Shown one piece after another: positions 9,231-19,635 of a stretch of 22,385 bases of DNA (its first letter is position 1; each line of letters starts with the position of its first letter). The DNA comes from Phoronis australis (Eukaryota > Phoronida > Phoronidae). The translations under genes were made by a program, and so were the position numbers. The notes under the pieces are model-generated. The model was not told the DNA's origin. It saw only the letters and a list, made by a program, of their open reading frames with translations, and searched no databases. The DNA lies in NCBI GenBank assembly GCA_002633005.1, contig NMRA01000060.1:529319-551703 (forward strand). Direction: 5' to 3'.

Positions 9231-11987
9231 TGGCACCATGGACATCTTGGGAGACTTACAGGCTGCATAGATGACTGAGCATTGGATGATGGTATTTTGA
9301 TGTAACCTGCTTGTGCACAATTGTTACTGTTTCTGTGAGATGAAAGCAATTCACTGTTATTGCTAAAATAGATTGAACTTTTCAAAACTATGTTTCATAC
9401 CTAGACTAGGGACGAAGAGTCCAAAACGTAAACTTCACTTAAAAGGATACCAAGCCCGGTTTTGGCCTATTAAAAGATAACAAAAGCGACATTCGCATCC
9501 AGTTCTTTGCAACAAAATAATGGTCTGTAACCTTTGACAACCCTCAAAACTTTGAAGGAAAATTTGAGATTTTTTCAAGGTCTTCTAAACGGTCAAAGCG
9601 TGACCTACACTTCTAGCGAATTACACGCAACAGTGGGAAAATACCACCGAACAAGGAACACGATGTTTAATTTGTGAGATAGGGGTATGAGTTTTTGGTT
9701 GAATCCTGCTTTTGTCTTTCAGCGATTGACGCCAATGATGCATTATCAGGTGACAGAATGATTTGACGAAATTATCAAAAACAGGGTTTAGCATCCTTTT
9801 GGTTGTTTGGCCATGGCCCATTATCAAAAGTCACAACATTTTCCGATATAATGTTCCATAGCATTTGCAATGACGCGAGTAATCTGCTACTCATATAACG
9901 CACCTTACTTACAAACAGAACTTAAAACCCAACATCGCAGCCATTCAAAAATACAGCAATGTTCAACACCATCCCCCTCAAATTCAAGGAGTCTAATTGC
10001 AGTTTTTTAATGAATGTGAATTTCCAAAGCATTAAAACACCACTGAAAAAATCATACTTAATTACATGTCACACAGAAGCTTTATGGTGAGCCTTGACAG
10101 CCAAAAGTACGTCTACTAATATCTGCCTCTCAATGACCCACCTGCAGACAAATCACAGATTGTACACATTTGGGTGATAAATATTAAGAATCAAGAAAAA
10201 CCATCCAATGGTAAATCCAAATTAAAACAGGCAATACCAGTACCAGTTGTACATGTATCTTACTCACCATGTAGAAAGTGTCACTGTAAACCAAAAAGAA
10301 ATTGTTTGCACAAAGCTAAGTGTGGCGTACAACGCAAAATGCGATTCGGCTATGTAGAAAGAGTTGGTTCGTTGGAACAGATATAAACAACGAGGTTGAG
10401 TCTAACTTGTTATAAACTGCTGATCGTGATACAGAACAAACTCACTATCAGTTCGGAATGACAACTAAAACTTGTACTGCTTGAATGAAAGAAATATATA
10501 TATATAGACTAGCGATACTAGAATCAACCAATCAAATAAGATGTACAAATAAGGGATGCACTGTGTTCAAAATCAGTTCTAAGAATATGAAACATTACTA
10601 AAATTTTACTAGATCCCTTCTCTGAGAAAGTGGAATTAAAAAACAATAACAGAAAGTTATGTAGTACGATGACTAAACCAAGATGATGCTAAAACACAAT
10701 AACACATTCTGCGACACCAAGGTTCAGGGCTTAGAATGACCAATGACAAAAGAGAGGAAAAGTTTCCAGGTGATGTACTGTATCGTTCCACAAATAGACT
10801 TGTTTGTAGAATTTCTTTGTGTTGTAAAATGTAATTGAAATGAAATTTTTTTGCACAAATAAATAATGAGGAGACAAAAAAGAGGGAGCTAGAAATCAAA
10901 TAAGAGGAAATTGAAATCCAAAAAGAGGAAATCTTCTTAAAAGAAGGAGATTCCAAGCCCTGAAAGTTGCAACTACACAAACTGTCCATGGCAGCGTTTG
11001 ATGGTCAACGGCCGGACTGAGCATGTTAACTGCTGCGGAACTGGACATGTCCTGACTATACACCACGCTTCAGTACCAGGTGATCCTGTGCAACTAACAA
11101 GGACACATAAATGAATTACACCCAATTGCCTTATCAACTTAAATAATCTGCGTCAGGCGGCTTTTTTGACGTAATGACTGCTACTGGTGGGAATCGTTCG
11201 AAGGCAGCAATGTTGTCAGATAACAAGCGGAAAATATTTTGCTTTTATGTTTAAGGAGGCGGTATTGTCTGACATATCTTGCAACAGCGGTCTTCACAAT
11301 CAGTTCCATGTGCTTGTTGATATAGCCATTGCTTCAACGGAATGGGAAACCAACTTCTGCGCTTCATCTTGAAGATGAAGTGCTACCTCAGAAAGAATAA
11401 CAAATCTTTCAAATTCTTTGCCAGAAATTAAAATGAATACAGCATTCACTTACCCACATGAAGAGTGTAAAACATATGATACTCAAAAACACTTAGTGTA
11501 TTTTGCACCTCTTTTTTAGAGTTTCACAAAATTCAAGAAGAGAAAACAATACAACTAAAAGCATTTGTCACAGGGTGGCCAACTGTTCCCTGCCACCTAG
11601 GCAGGAGTTCATTCACGTTTTAAAAAAGAAAAGCCGAGATGTTTTTGTAAAATAATGCTTTTACTCAAAACCAATTGAAAAATATATCAAAATAGAAATA
11701 AAGTGAATCTATATATTAAGGTTTAGCAACTGGTATAGGTTACTACACATTTTATCACGCTTAGCTTCGACCGGGAATATATCGTCTGCTAAAGTAGGTT
11801 ACCACTAGTAACTGACTACAATGCTCAAGTCAAAGGATCCCGACCACACGACACCTGCTTTCAAATTGGAGATCGGTGATTTACAAGTGAGAGAACACGA
11901 GAGAAAAAAATCACTGAATTAAAATACCGTTTTTATGGAAATTATGCGTCTTATTTCTCATAGCGTATAATTGTCGGTGCAGTGCCC
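9231..11987. other. Gene-poor stretch, 2.8 kb
   Basis: No intact gene. It holds a short AT dinucleotide run at 10495-10506, a decayed charged coiled-coil frame at 10872-10955, a 19-base perfect palindrome at 11362-11380 and AT-rich spacer. Minus-strand frames at 9087-9320 and 9621-9827 are not convincing as genes. The first overlaps the second P2X7-like exon. Confidence 0.4.
10872..10955 (+). pseudogene. Remnant of a charged coiled-coil coding segment
   Basis: The plus-strand frame reads ETKKRELEIK, a stop, then EEIEIQKEEIFLKEGDS. Alternating E/K/I/L heptads are typical of the C-terminal coiled coil of Myb/SANT-like proteins encoded by Harbinger-type transposons and of many others. The stretch is too short and simple for a firm family call, and one stop breaks it. 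Confidence 0.25.
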
Positions 11988-11997
11988 TTTGCTGAAC
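11988..11997 (+). repeat. Target-site duplication, left copy (TTTGCTGAAC)
   Basis: TTTGCTGAAC lies directly outside the left terminal inverted repeat and is repeated exactly at 15788-15797, directly outside the right one. Confidence 0.85.
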
Positions 11998-12599
11998 CTC
12001 GCTGGTTCCCTGCGTGCTTAGCCCTGCCAGCACGTAGGTATCACGCGTGGCACGCGCTTTAGCATTGGTCGATGAAACCTCGGCAGTCATTGGTTAGCTT
12101 TACAACACCGTGAAAAAACGGCGGACTTTGGACGATTTTTAGCCTTGTCCCGCAAGTGGCGTCGCAGCAACTATTTCGTTTCTGCAGTGAGTTAATAGCC
12201 GCGTGCTTGAAACACGTACATGTACAATAAACGCACATCTGGCCGATTTAACCGGTGTGTTATACATACTGTATGAATACAGGACACTAGCGTAAACAAA
12301 AGTCATCGGCAGTAGAAAGCTGCATTCCGAAAAGGCGCAATCACAATTTCAATTCTTCACATTTCCTGAACATAAATTTTAAGCACCGATTTGTTTTAAT
12401 CGGTGGGCCAGATCTCACAGCGTTCATCCTTGTGAGTACTTTGTGGGGGGGGGGGGAACCTAGTTTTCTCTGTGTGGCTAGATAATATACCTATAAATCA
12501 AATTCCAAAAAGTTCCCACGTCTACACTTGCACATTTTTTTAAAAAAAGGTGTTTTTGTTGCATAAAATATGATGTACATTCCTGCCACTTGGTGGCGC
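11998..12599 (+). repeat. Left terminal inverted repeat, about 600 bp
   Basis: It pairs block by block with 15230-15787. It is longer in the middle: about 200 extra bases lie between roughly 12105 and 12400, suggesting a later insertion here or a deletion in the right arm. It contains a 12-G run (12445-12456) and ends near the motif CCACTTGGTGGCGC (12586-12599). Confidence 0.75.
12445..12456 (+). repeat. Homopolymer run, G12
   Basis: Twelve consecutive G lie within the left TIR. The right TIR has a matching run of C on the plus strand (15531-15536), so G-richness here is a property of the repeat. Confidence 0.9.
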
Positions 12600-12612
12600 T
12601 TTTCTATTGAAT

Positions 12613-12660
12613 TGACCAATCAGAGAGCCAGATTGTATAGTTGTGCTTAGTTACTTCAAT
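12613..12660 (+). promoter_or_regulatory. CCAAT-type proximal promoter of the transposon gene
   Basis: CCAATCAG at 12616-12623 lies about 40 bases before the first ATG (12661), in the context CAATATGGCTGC, which resembles a YY1-type initiator. I see no TATA box. The position just inside the left TIR suits a transposase promoter. Confidence 0.4.
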
Positions 12661-14854
12661 ATGGCTGCTCCCATGGAGTGTGATGCCTGTATAATTCAAG
12701 GTTTATCAAACAGCACAAAATTGTGATGCCAGAGCCTAAAGAAGCTTAGGAAAGCTTCCTGACGAAAGCTGATGGAATGTGGAACTCTGTAGATCAGTAG
12801 ATAAAAAAGAAGATGAGGTGTCACAAACGTTTGTGAAGAAAACAGCTGCATGTCCTGGTATAGCCTACAGAGTAAACTGCTGAGTGCTGTAGACTAGAAG
12901 ACCAAGTGTCAGACCAAAATTGAAAGGACATAGAACAGCATAGCAACGTTTCAAGGCACCAGCAGTAGTACAAAAGCTGAAGCTGGTGAAAGTGATACAG
13001 ATGTAATTCATGATTTCCCAAGAAAATCAATTATACTTCCAATATCTGAAACACCCAATTGACCTGAACAAGATAGGAACATTCTGAAACATGAGTGCAT
13101 CATTTGTTAGCAGGAAAAGTATATTATAGACCATATTTCAAGAAAGAGCAAGAAGTATACCTTTCAAATACAGGTACGTGTTTTTGAAAGGTACATCTTG
13201 GTGTTTTCCAGGTGTGTTTCAGTATTATCACCAGTTGTATTTTTAACTTGTTCAGCCCCTTGGCTGCCCAGGCCTTAGACAATACGGCTGACCCAGTAGA
13301 GACGGTGATCATACCATAGGTACTCCATATGCCGGATGCTTTTCGGCAAATTATGTTCCTATAAGTTTAGAAATACCGCGTAGAGAGATGCCTCTGAGGA
13401 GGTCGTTAATGTTTGCATTTGTTCCCAGTTTAAACAAATACTCCTGCAATCCTATTTTTCGAACATTCCATTGTTCAGTTGCCACATCGACACTGCTTGT
13501 GCTAAGGGATAATCCTATGGCGTTATACTGTGGGTGTGATTTTAAAGCACTTTAAGTCAAAAAATTTTGAGAAGGTTAAATGGAGTAGATGGTTGCAAAC
13601 AACATGCCCAAGTGGCCGTCATCCCCTGCCGTAGTCCTGGGATAGGGGGAACCTCTTCTCAATTTTTTGTAAACATTAATTGCTTAGGTAGCTGCAATGA
13701 TAATTAAATTAAAGTGCTAAAGTGGACATCGTCGCCGTAGTAATTTGAGGACGATGGAAGCCACTGTCCATTTCGTCAAACGTCGATTACTTTAAGTGTA
13801 AATCGATTGACTATGGTTTGAGCATCTGATTAAAAAAATTAAATTTCAATCACTGCACTGGTATATCAGCTGATTTATTTTCAGTTGCATCAACTAATAT
13901 AATTATTTGTTGATCAACATTTTTAGGCTACAGATCAGACGGCATGAAAATTTGTTAGGCTGGTGGTGGATCAGTTCCTGATAAGTCCGCCTGAAAATGT
14001 TGCATGCCAACTCACTCATAGTTGAATGTTAAATTAGTGTTAACAGTTCGGGTTTTTTTCAGTTGGACTTGTATCGCAAGCAACAGCTCAGTCCAGAGCC
14101 CTGAATATGCAAATGAAATTCAAAGCTAAAGACCTTGTGTCTTAGAAGCCAAGTACCACAGATCATCATGCTATAAAAATAGAAAGACAAATATTGTGAA
14201 GAGTGACGAATCCACAATTTTCAGAGATGTTTTTCTACAGTTTTGTTTGGAGTTCATTGAATCAAAGCTTCTAGCACATGGAGATGTCATTTGCCTTTCA
14301 AAACTAAAGCAAGACTTTGAAGCTGTTCTTCAGAAAGCTGGTGTGCATGAAGTTATTTGGAGAGGCAATCTTAAGAAATATTGTTGAAGCTACTCACTGT
14401 TGTAGTTTGTGCCCGACTAAGAGATACGAAATTGAATTGAGGCTAGTGTTCAATAATTCACTTGCTGACTCTAATTAACACAGCCCATTATAACATATTT
14501 TGAATCAAATGTTTGCCCAAATCCTGCCCGCCTTCAAACAAGGACTTAGTGTTTGACCCTTCATTGCCTGCGAGCCAATCACCAGTGTGCAGTGCTGTAC
14601 CGTCTCTAATCGACCATAGTTGGGTCCTTGGCGGTGGAGCTTTGCAGTTAATATGTATGGCAATGACCGCATCTCCATTGACAGTACTAAACGATGAACA
14701 TTGCAAGTGCAAAAAGAACATGTGTGCTGGGAAACTGAGTTTGTGCTGCAATGCTGGGTCAAACTGTACAGAAATGTGCAGCTGTGACAACTGTAGTAAC
14801 ATCAGCAACACTGACTGCATAACATTGGATAGATCTTTGACAAGTCAACCCTAA
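12661..14854 (+). pseudogene. Two-part pseudogene: EAKYHR cysteine/histidine region plus Tesmin/TSO1-like CXC tail
   Basis: Exon 1 (12661-13173) starts MAAPMECDACIIQG, is broken by many stops, and near its end reads HECIIC, a stop, QEKYI before a donor CAG/GTACGTG at 13174. Exon 2 starts after GGGTTTTTTTCAG (acceptor ending at 14062) and encodes EAKYHRSSCYKN (from 14145), then an open stretch to 14387 (KSDESTIFRDVFLQF...). At 14513-14854 a third frame holds HSWVLGGGALQ and a cysteine array from 14702 to 14797 (CKCKKNMC...CTEMCSCDNC), like one CXC repeat of the Tesmin/TSO1 family. Large invertebrate proteins with a C..C..KY, a KYHRSCY and a C-terminal CXC cluster in this order are familiar to me as repeated uncharacterised proteins. 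In them a long middle region separates the two parts; here that region is missing between 14388 and 14512. Confidence 0.6.
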
Positions 14855-15229
14855 ATAGACCTCCAACCTCGTTATTTCGTTATTTTTGTATTAAAAAGTT
14901 AACTTTATTTGTTGATTAAGTCATAGAAAGTACATACTTTGATCATTGTCATGTATTTGTCTCATACTGCTTGATAAACGCTGTCAGAATAATCTATTAT
15001 TTTCATACAGTCTTTGTGCACATTCACAGAGATCATTCAACTATATTGTTTTTGTACTATAACGTATTTCTGGTGTATTATGCAAACAAGCTGTATTTTA
15101 CACCATTAGTCAATGTTTTAGTAATTGAGGCACACATTTTGCCCAGTCTCAAGTGTTTTGTGTTATTTTTGTTGCCAGACAATGCCAGAATAACTTCCTA
15201 GTAACATCCAGACTTAGTTTGCATTTTTG

Positions 15230-15787
15230 CCACTAGGTGTCTCTTTACATTTTTTAAATTTCACTGTTTACATTTAATCTACAACAGTAAAACATGTAAT
15301 TTGAGTGTAGTATTGTTTAATACAATGGCACTGATGGGACCATATTACTTGCTTTACAAAAAAGTCACCAAAACTGTTGTTTTTACAAATATAAGTTTAC
15401 TAAGCTCTTTGGTGATTATTAGGTAATTTCAAACTCAAATTTCTCAAAAATGTGCAACTTTATATGTGGGAACTTTTTAGATTTTGAAAACACTCTAACA
15501 AATGAATTAAAAAACACCAAAATAAAATTGCCCCCCTAAAGTACTCACAAAAACCATTTTCTAGAGGCCCTACAAATTCTGGCCCACTAACTATCTATAC
15601 AACAGACCACATTTACACTTCAGTCCATCAGTCATGCCAGTTTGTTTGCGTAAAGCGCTATCTCTTGAGAATTCGACTAGCCAATCAGAAACGCTGGTGT
15701 AAAAAAATTTCCCGAGAAAATTTAAGTGATACCTGGGTGCTGGCGCGGCTTCCGCCAAAACCTTGCGGCACGCAGGGAACCAGCGAG
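15230..15787 (-). repeat. Right terminal inverted repeat, about 560 bp
   Basis: This is the inverted counterpart of 11998-12599, with the last 20 bases identical. It has a 15-base insertion relative to the left arm between the terminal 20-mer and the AGGTATCAC block. Minus-strand reading frames here are by-products of the repeat. Confidence 0.75.
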
Positions 15788-15797
15788 TTTGCTGAAC
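15788..15797 (+). repeat. Target-site duplication, right copy (TTTGCTGAAC)
   Basis: Exact match to 11988-11997, directly abutting the right TIR. Confidence 0.85.
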
Positions 15798-15854
15798 ATG
15801 CGATTGTTGCGCGTGCTCATTTAAATATTCTATTTTCACGTTCAATGACGTCAG

Positions 15855-15925
15855 CCGCTGAGTGGTGTAGTTTTAAAGTCGGCGACTCGCAACTGTTGAG
15901 GCCCGGGTTCAAATCCGACCTCGGT
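15855..15925 (+). mobile_element. tRNA-like Pol III boxes (SINE head or tRNA relic)
   Basis: TGGTGTAGTTTT (15863-15874) resembles an A box, and GGTTCAAATCC (15906-15916) is a near-consensus B box, about 32 bases apart as in tRNA genes. The T stem pairs only partly and I could not fold a full acceptor stem, so this is not a functional tRNA gene. A CRE-type palindrome TGACGTCA (15846-15853) lies just upstream. A SINE head is the best explanation. Confidence 0.4.
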
Positions 15926-16019
15926 TTCCCGCCAAAATGTAATCTCACTAGTGAGATAACTTTGAGGGTTATTACACGGTTGTATCTGCCATTCGAGGCT
16001 AATATTGTGGTATAAGGAT

Positions 16020-18813
16020 GGTTAATAAACTATTGCTTGGTGAATAAGATCGTTAATAGTTAAAAAACAATACAGATTGTTTGGAATCTAATGTTTTTGA
16101 TTAACCGGTAAATTGGTGTAAGGCACTGTAAATTTTACCAACGTGAATCCGATTATTTGAGTGAACTTGCCAAGTTTTACGCTTATGCGATCTTGAGATT
16201 AAGCAGAATTCTAAGCTCGATCATACGACAGGATTCTACAACACAGTGTTCCTCAGCACCAGAGTTTAGATCGACACTTCGTCGGCCATCTTTTTTAGAT
16301 GTGCAGTACATTTCAACAAAATATTAAGCTGAAAAAAATCTGTATTAAATTCAGTTTACATTAAAAAAAAACTCGATGTCATGTTCAAAGGCTTAGGTTT
16401 CGAATAAAAATGTTTGCGTACTTGAAGATCCGCTTCATGGAGTTTTTAACAAAAATGAAGCCGAAATAGTATCTTTAATAGCTTTGATGCCTGTGGTAAG
16501 CTACCAAAAATATCCCGGGTGCTATAAAAGATGTTTCATACAGATTTCAGTTTTACTTCTATTTTGGATGAAAATCTTTATTAAGAACTAGCTAGTCTGT
16601 AGGTTATCATTCGGAACGGATTTAATATTCTAGATTGTATACAGACCTGTCTCGCTTTGAACAGCCATAATGGAGTAAAGGTCAGTGTTATGCATAGGCA
16701 TGACATACAGGTGACGTTCCTGTAATCATCAATCTTGATGTCCAATTCATTACATAAAGTAAATTGCCACTCCAAATAATGAACTCTGTTGGACTTTCCT
16801 GGAGGCTTCTCGAAATGAGAGACTCAGGTGACTTTTGTAATAGTATTAGAATCCGACGGCGAAGTCTTACATGTAGGCCTACTTGCAATCCAAGAATATC
16901 ATAATTCTAACGGTCGACGCAGTGGATGGCGTTGCTTCCTACAAAATCAGCATACAGTACGCTTCACAATAAAGTCAAAGAATCTGGCAAAACACGACGC
17001 ATGCTGACTATCACATAAACCTATCGGCCATTATAATTAGTTGTTTCGTGTTCGCTCAATGAGTCTCACATATCATGATCCTCTATTACTTATGTTCTGG
17101 TGCTACAGATATCGAGTTGCTTCGCAGATGCTTTTATGGTGTTCTTGCCCTTTATTCGTTGTATTGATATTGGTTGCAAGTCACCTAAATTTCCCTTCTA
17201 CGGCTATGATGCCTTGGGGGCTGACCTTATCAAAGGCGACAAGCATCTTAATAAGCAATAATAACCTGTCGAGTCTTTACTGTCGAATATTTATGTGATT
17301 AATTTAAAATTGCCTGTATAGGTTATTCGTTGCTGGGGCCACTGGAACTTCCAGAAGCTTCAATGACAACTACATGTCGTCGAAGGCTTTAAATGAGTAG
17401 GCGGATGACTTGTGGGCGTCTATAACTGACTTGTCAGATAATTCTGTTGAACCTCCACGTGGATATCATCACAGTGCGCAATGAACGAACAAACTTTGAG
17501 TCAGAGTCTTAGGCTATGTGTATCTCGACTTACGCAAGTTTTACCGTGTATGCGCATTCAGCGCGTGTTATTTTTATTTCTGCTGTACAGGTATGCTATG
17601 GTAGCAAACAGTTGATTTCCCTACAACGAGGTCTTAGTCAGGTGCCGGAAAGTCATCGGCCTCGCTTTCAGCGAATGACTGGCAGCCAAAGACGAGAATT
17701 ATCGATTGTGTAATAAAATAACAAAAACACATAAGATTTTGTTATTTGTACATGTAGGTATGGTCAAAGCTAAAAACATCAATACGTCTATTCCATCTAA
17801 GAATAATCCCCAAAATGCGCCTAAAACCGAGTGTTAAGAAGGATTCAGAAAAAAAATTGTACTATAGAATCAAGTTGATCTAAAAACTGGATATAGCCGT
17901 ACAAGGATGACTTTATGAGTAAGTCAGGGATAGTAGAATAGACTTTTCTACCACTCAACTAACCTTCGAAGATGTCGTTATTTGTTATTTTACTCGCTGT
18001 TTTCAAAAAAGCAGGATCTAACATTTCCCGTTACTGATCTCAGAAATGGTAAAATTGTAAAAAATGCAGTAAACACGACCACATTTGTTTAACTTTGAAA
18101 CATTTTTGCGGAATACTGCATTATGTCTTATGCGACGTTCTTTTGTCATCCAGACGATGTTTTGAATATCTAAATTTAATTACATTAAAACTTTTATTAT
18201 CTATTTCACGGATGTGTTTATACCCTAAAAGATTTGGTAAAATAAGAGCATTTCAAATTTTCATTAAACGCATTTTCCGCTAAAATCATACACTTTTACA
18301 TTTCTTTAAGCTTTCTTTTAACGTCGTTTTATTTCTTTGTGGGAACTTAAAGCTCGCTCCATGATCATAATTGACGAAGCCACATACAATTTGGGGGGAC
18401 TTGGCTCGATATGAAAATATTTCAAGAACCCACGTCCTAAGTCTACATCAGTGGGTTTACTGCTGTGCATTTCAAAGAGCGAGGGATATTCGAACATTAC
18501 TCCTCGTGTTCGCACAGTATCCCGCTTTAAATTATGGACTGTTGAAGTTCGCCTATTTTGGCATCGTGAACACCAGTTGGTCATAATTCTGATGAAGACG
18601 AGCGGTCGCATCCTATCGAAGTCCTAGTACAACAACTTTGACTCGTTTGTTTCGTCACCGTCGTGAACTCGCATTGATAGGTAACGAAGATTTCCACTCG
18701 CTTCATTAATTCCCTCACAGCGCAAGTTAGTTCAAGTCAAAATCTAAGTTTGAAAGAGAATTGCACTATATTTGTCCTTTGATCTTGATAGTAGGCACTT
18801 GATGATACATCAC
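16020..18813. other. Gene-poor stretch, 2.8 kb
   Basis: No domain is recognised. Two coding-like snippets occur on the plus strand: around 17169-17256 a frame reads GCKSPKFPFYGYDALGADL and on to a stop, and around 17323-17400 a frame reads GTSRSFNDNYMSSKALNE and then a stop. Another frame ends at 17713 with a stop overlapping AATAAA. They may be exon relics of one host gene, but I cannot identify it. Confidence 0.35.
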
Positions 18814-19038
18814 TTAAGGTTTATACTGTATAAGACCCTTAAGGTTTATACTGTATAAGACCCTTAAGGTTTATACTGTATAAGACCCTTAAGGTTGATA
18901 CTGTATAAGACCCTTAAGGTTTATACTGTATAAGACCCTTAAGGTTTATACTGTATAAGACCCTTAAGGTTTATACTGTATAAGACCCTTAAGGTTTATA
19001 CTGTATAAGACCCTTAAGGTTTATACTGTGTAAGACCC
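18814..19038 (+). repeat. Minisatellite, nine units of 25 bp
   Basis: The unit TTAAGGTTTATACTGTATAA followed by GACCC is repeated exactly nine times without length change. Only two substitutions are seen: T to G in unit 4 (18897) and A to G in unit 9 (19030). Each unit contains the palindrome TTATACTGTATAA, and each junction creates CTTAAG. Such homogeneity indicates recent amplification. Confidence 0.95.
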
Positions 19039-19134
19039 TAGAAAAATTAACGATTTCGGAACACCATTGATGACTTAATTTTTATTGAAACAGTAATATT
19101 AGCGTTATCAAAATCAATAACATTCCTCAAATTA

Positions 19135-19470
19135 AAATCTTGCAGTATGCAGACGACACTGTCAGACCAGAATACCCACTCAGATGTACTTTAAGCTATA
19201 GTCAGTAGATGGTTAAGTGTACGCAAGATTTTCGGATTTTAGAAAAATGTCGAAAAAATCCGTGTGTATGGAGTGGTTCCAGGAAACGTTCTGAGATCAC
19301 CTAGAAAACATTCCAAATTTAAATTACGATGAAAAATGAAAGGAGATAAATTGAGCATTGAATGCTTGGTCTAGGCGTAATCTTACAGCGCATTGGAAAG
19401 TTTCATTTGTGAAAACGATTCTATCACCAAAACTTACCTATTTGTTTATTACATGTACTTCTCCTTCCGA
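19135..19470 (+). pseudogene. Decayed L1-like non-LTR reverse transcriptase fragment
   Basis: LQYADDT is encoded at 19140-19160, with the catalytic YADD at 19146-19157, preceded by NNIPQIKI. About 200 bases later the frame reads AWSRRNLTAHWKVSFVKTIL then SPKLTYLF, corresponding to the conserved W..R.LTL.GKI...K..I.SKL.YL segment downstream of the catalytic site in L1/Tx1-type elements. The stretch between them is full of stops and frame changes. It is a dead fragment, and its 3' part abuts the exon-like segment at 19516. Confidence 0.6.
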
Positions 19471-19515
19471 AGCTCATCATTCCCGACTTCGCGGGTGGAT
19501 CGTTAAGTTTTACAG

Positions 19516-19605
19516 GCTATCAATTCGAAGAGGAATACAGTGATGAAGAAATACTAAAGAGACGCCGTGAACAAGCTCAGACAACGGAACGTATGGAGTT
19601 ATTTG
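19516..19605 (+). pseudogene. Exon-like segment of unknown origin, 90 bp
   Basis: A pyrimidine-rich acceptor TTAAGTTTTACAG ends at 19515 and a donor G/GTAAGC follows at 19605/19606. One frame is open across the whole segment and encodes a highly charged peptide (YQFEEEYSDEEILKRRREQA, then QTTERMELF). Charge pattern and splice sites favour a captured coding exon. No family is recognised. Confidence 0.3.
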
Positions 19606-19635
19606 GTAAGCCGGCATTCGTCAGGCACCGTCGAC

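Larger units (their letters stand above)
11998..15787 (+). mobile_element. 3.8-kb DNA transposon with long diverged TIRs and a CXC-type pseudogene
   Basis: The outermost 20 bases at the left (11998-12017, CTCGCTGGTTCCCTGCGTGC) are the exact reverse complement of 15768-15787, and both are flanked by the 10-bp direct repeat TTTGCTGAAC. Inside, matching blocks continue in inverted order: GCCAGCAC-AGGTATCAC (12026-12044 and 15726-15744), a CCAAT-type block (about 12089-12098 and 15677-15688), GTGGGCCAGA with TTGTGAGTACTTT (12404-12445 and 15532-15583), AAAAAGTTCCCAC with TTGCACATTTTT, and a palindromic GCCAC(T)GTGGC-like motif. A 10-bp duplication with TIRs of several hundred bases recalls Mutator-like elements, but the encoded protein remnants do not identify that superfamily. 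The internal gene is on the plus strand and is decayed. Confidence 0.85.

Noticed and set aside
11362-11380. 19-base palindrome CTTCATCTTGAAGATGAAG as an operator-like site
   Set aside because: No gene or promoter lies next to it, and a palindrome of this size can arise by chance in simple GAA/TTC-type sequence.
14488-14820. Minus-strand reading frames opposite the CXC region
   Set aside because: They are antisense to the cysteine-rich frame, whose pattern is specific; the minus frames show no motif.
15855-15925. Functional tRNA gene
   Set aside because: The B box is good but the T stem pairs poorly and no acceptor stem can be formed.
15591-16015. Reading frames on both strands over the right TIR and its flank
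   Set aside because: They fall in the terminal repeat and the tRNA-like segment and change frame relative to the other TIR, so they are not genes.
16581-16888. Overlapping minus-strand frames of 64-66 codons with cysteines
   Set aside because: Two frames overlap without a convincing motif or splice context; neither is preferred.
18318-18611. 97-codon minus-strand reading frame
   Set aside because: Mixed composition with no known motif, signal or neighbouring exon; length alone is not enough in this AT-rich region.
18814-19038. CRISPR array
   Set aside because: The 25-bp units abut with no unique spacers, and the context is eukaryotic; this is a minisatellite.
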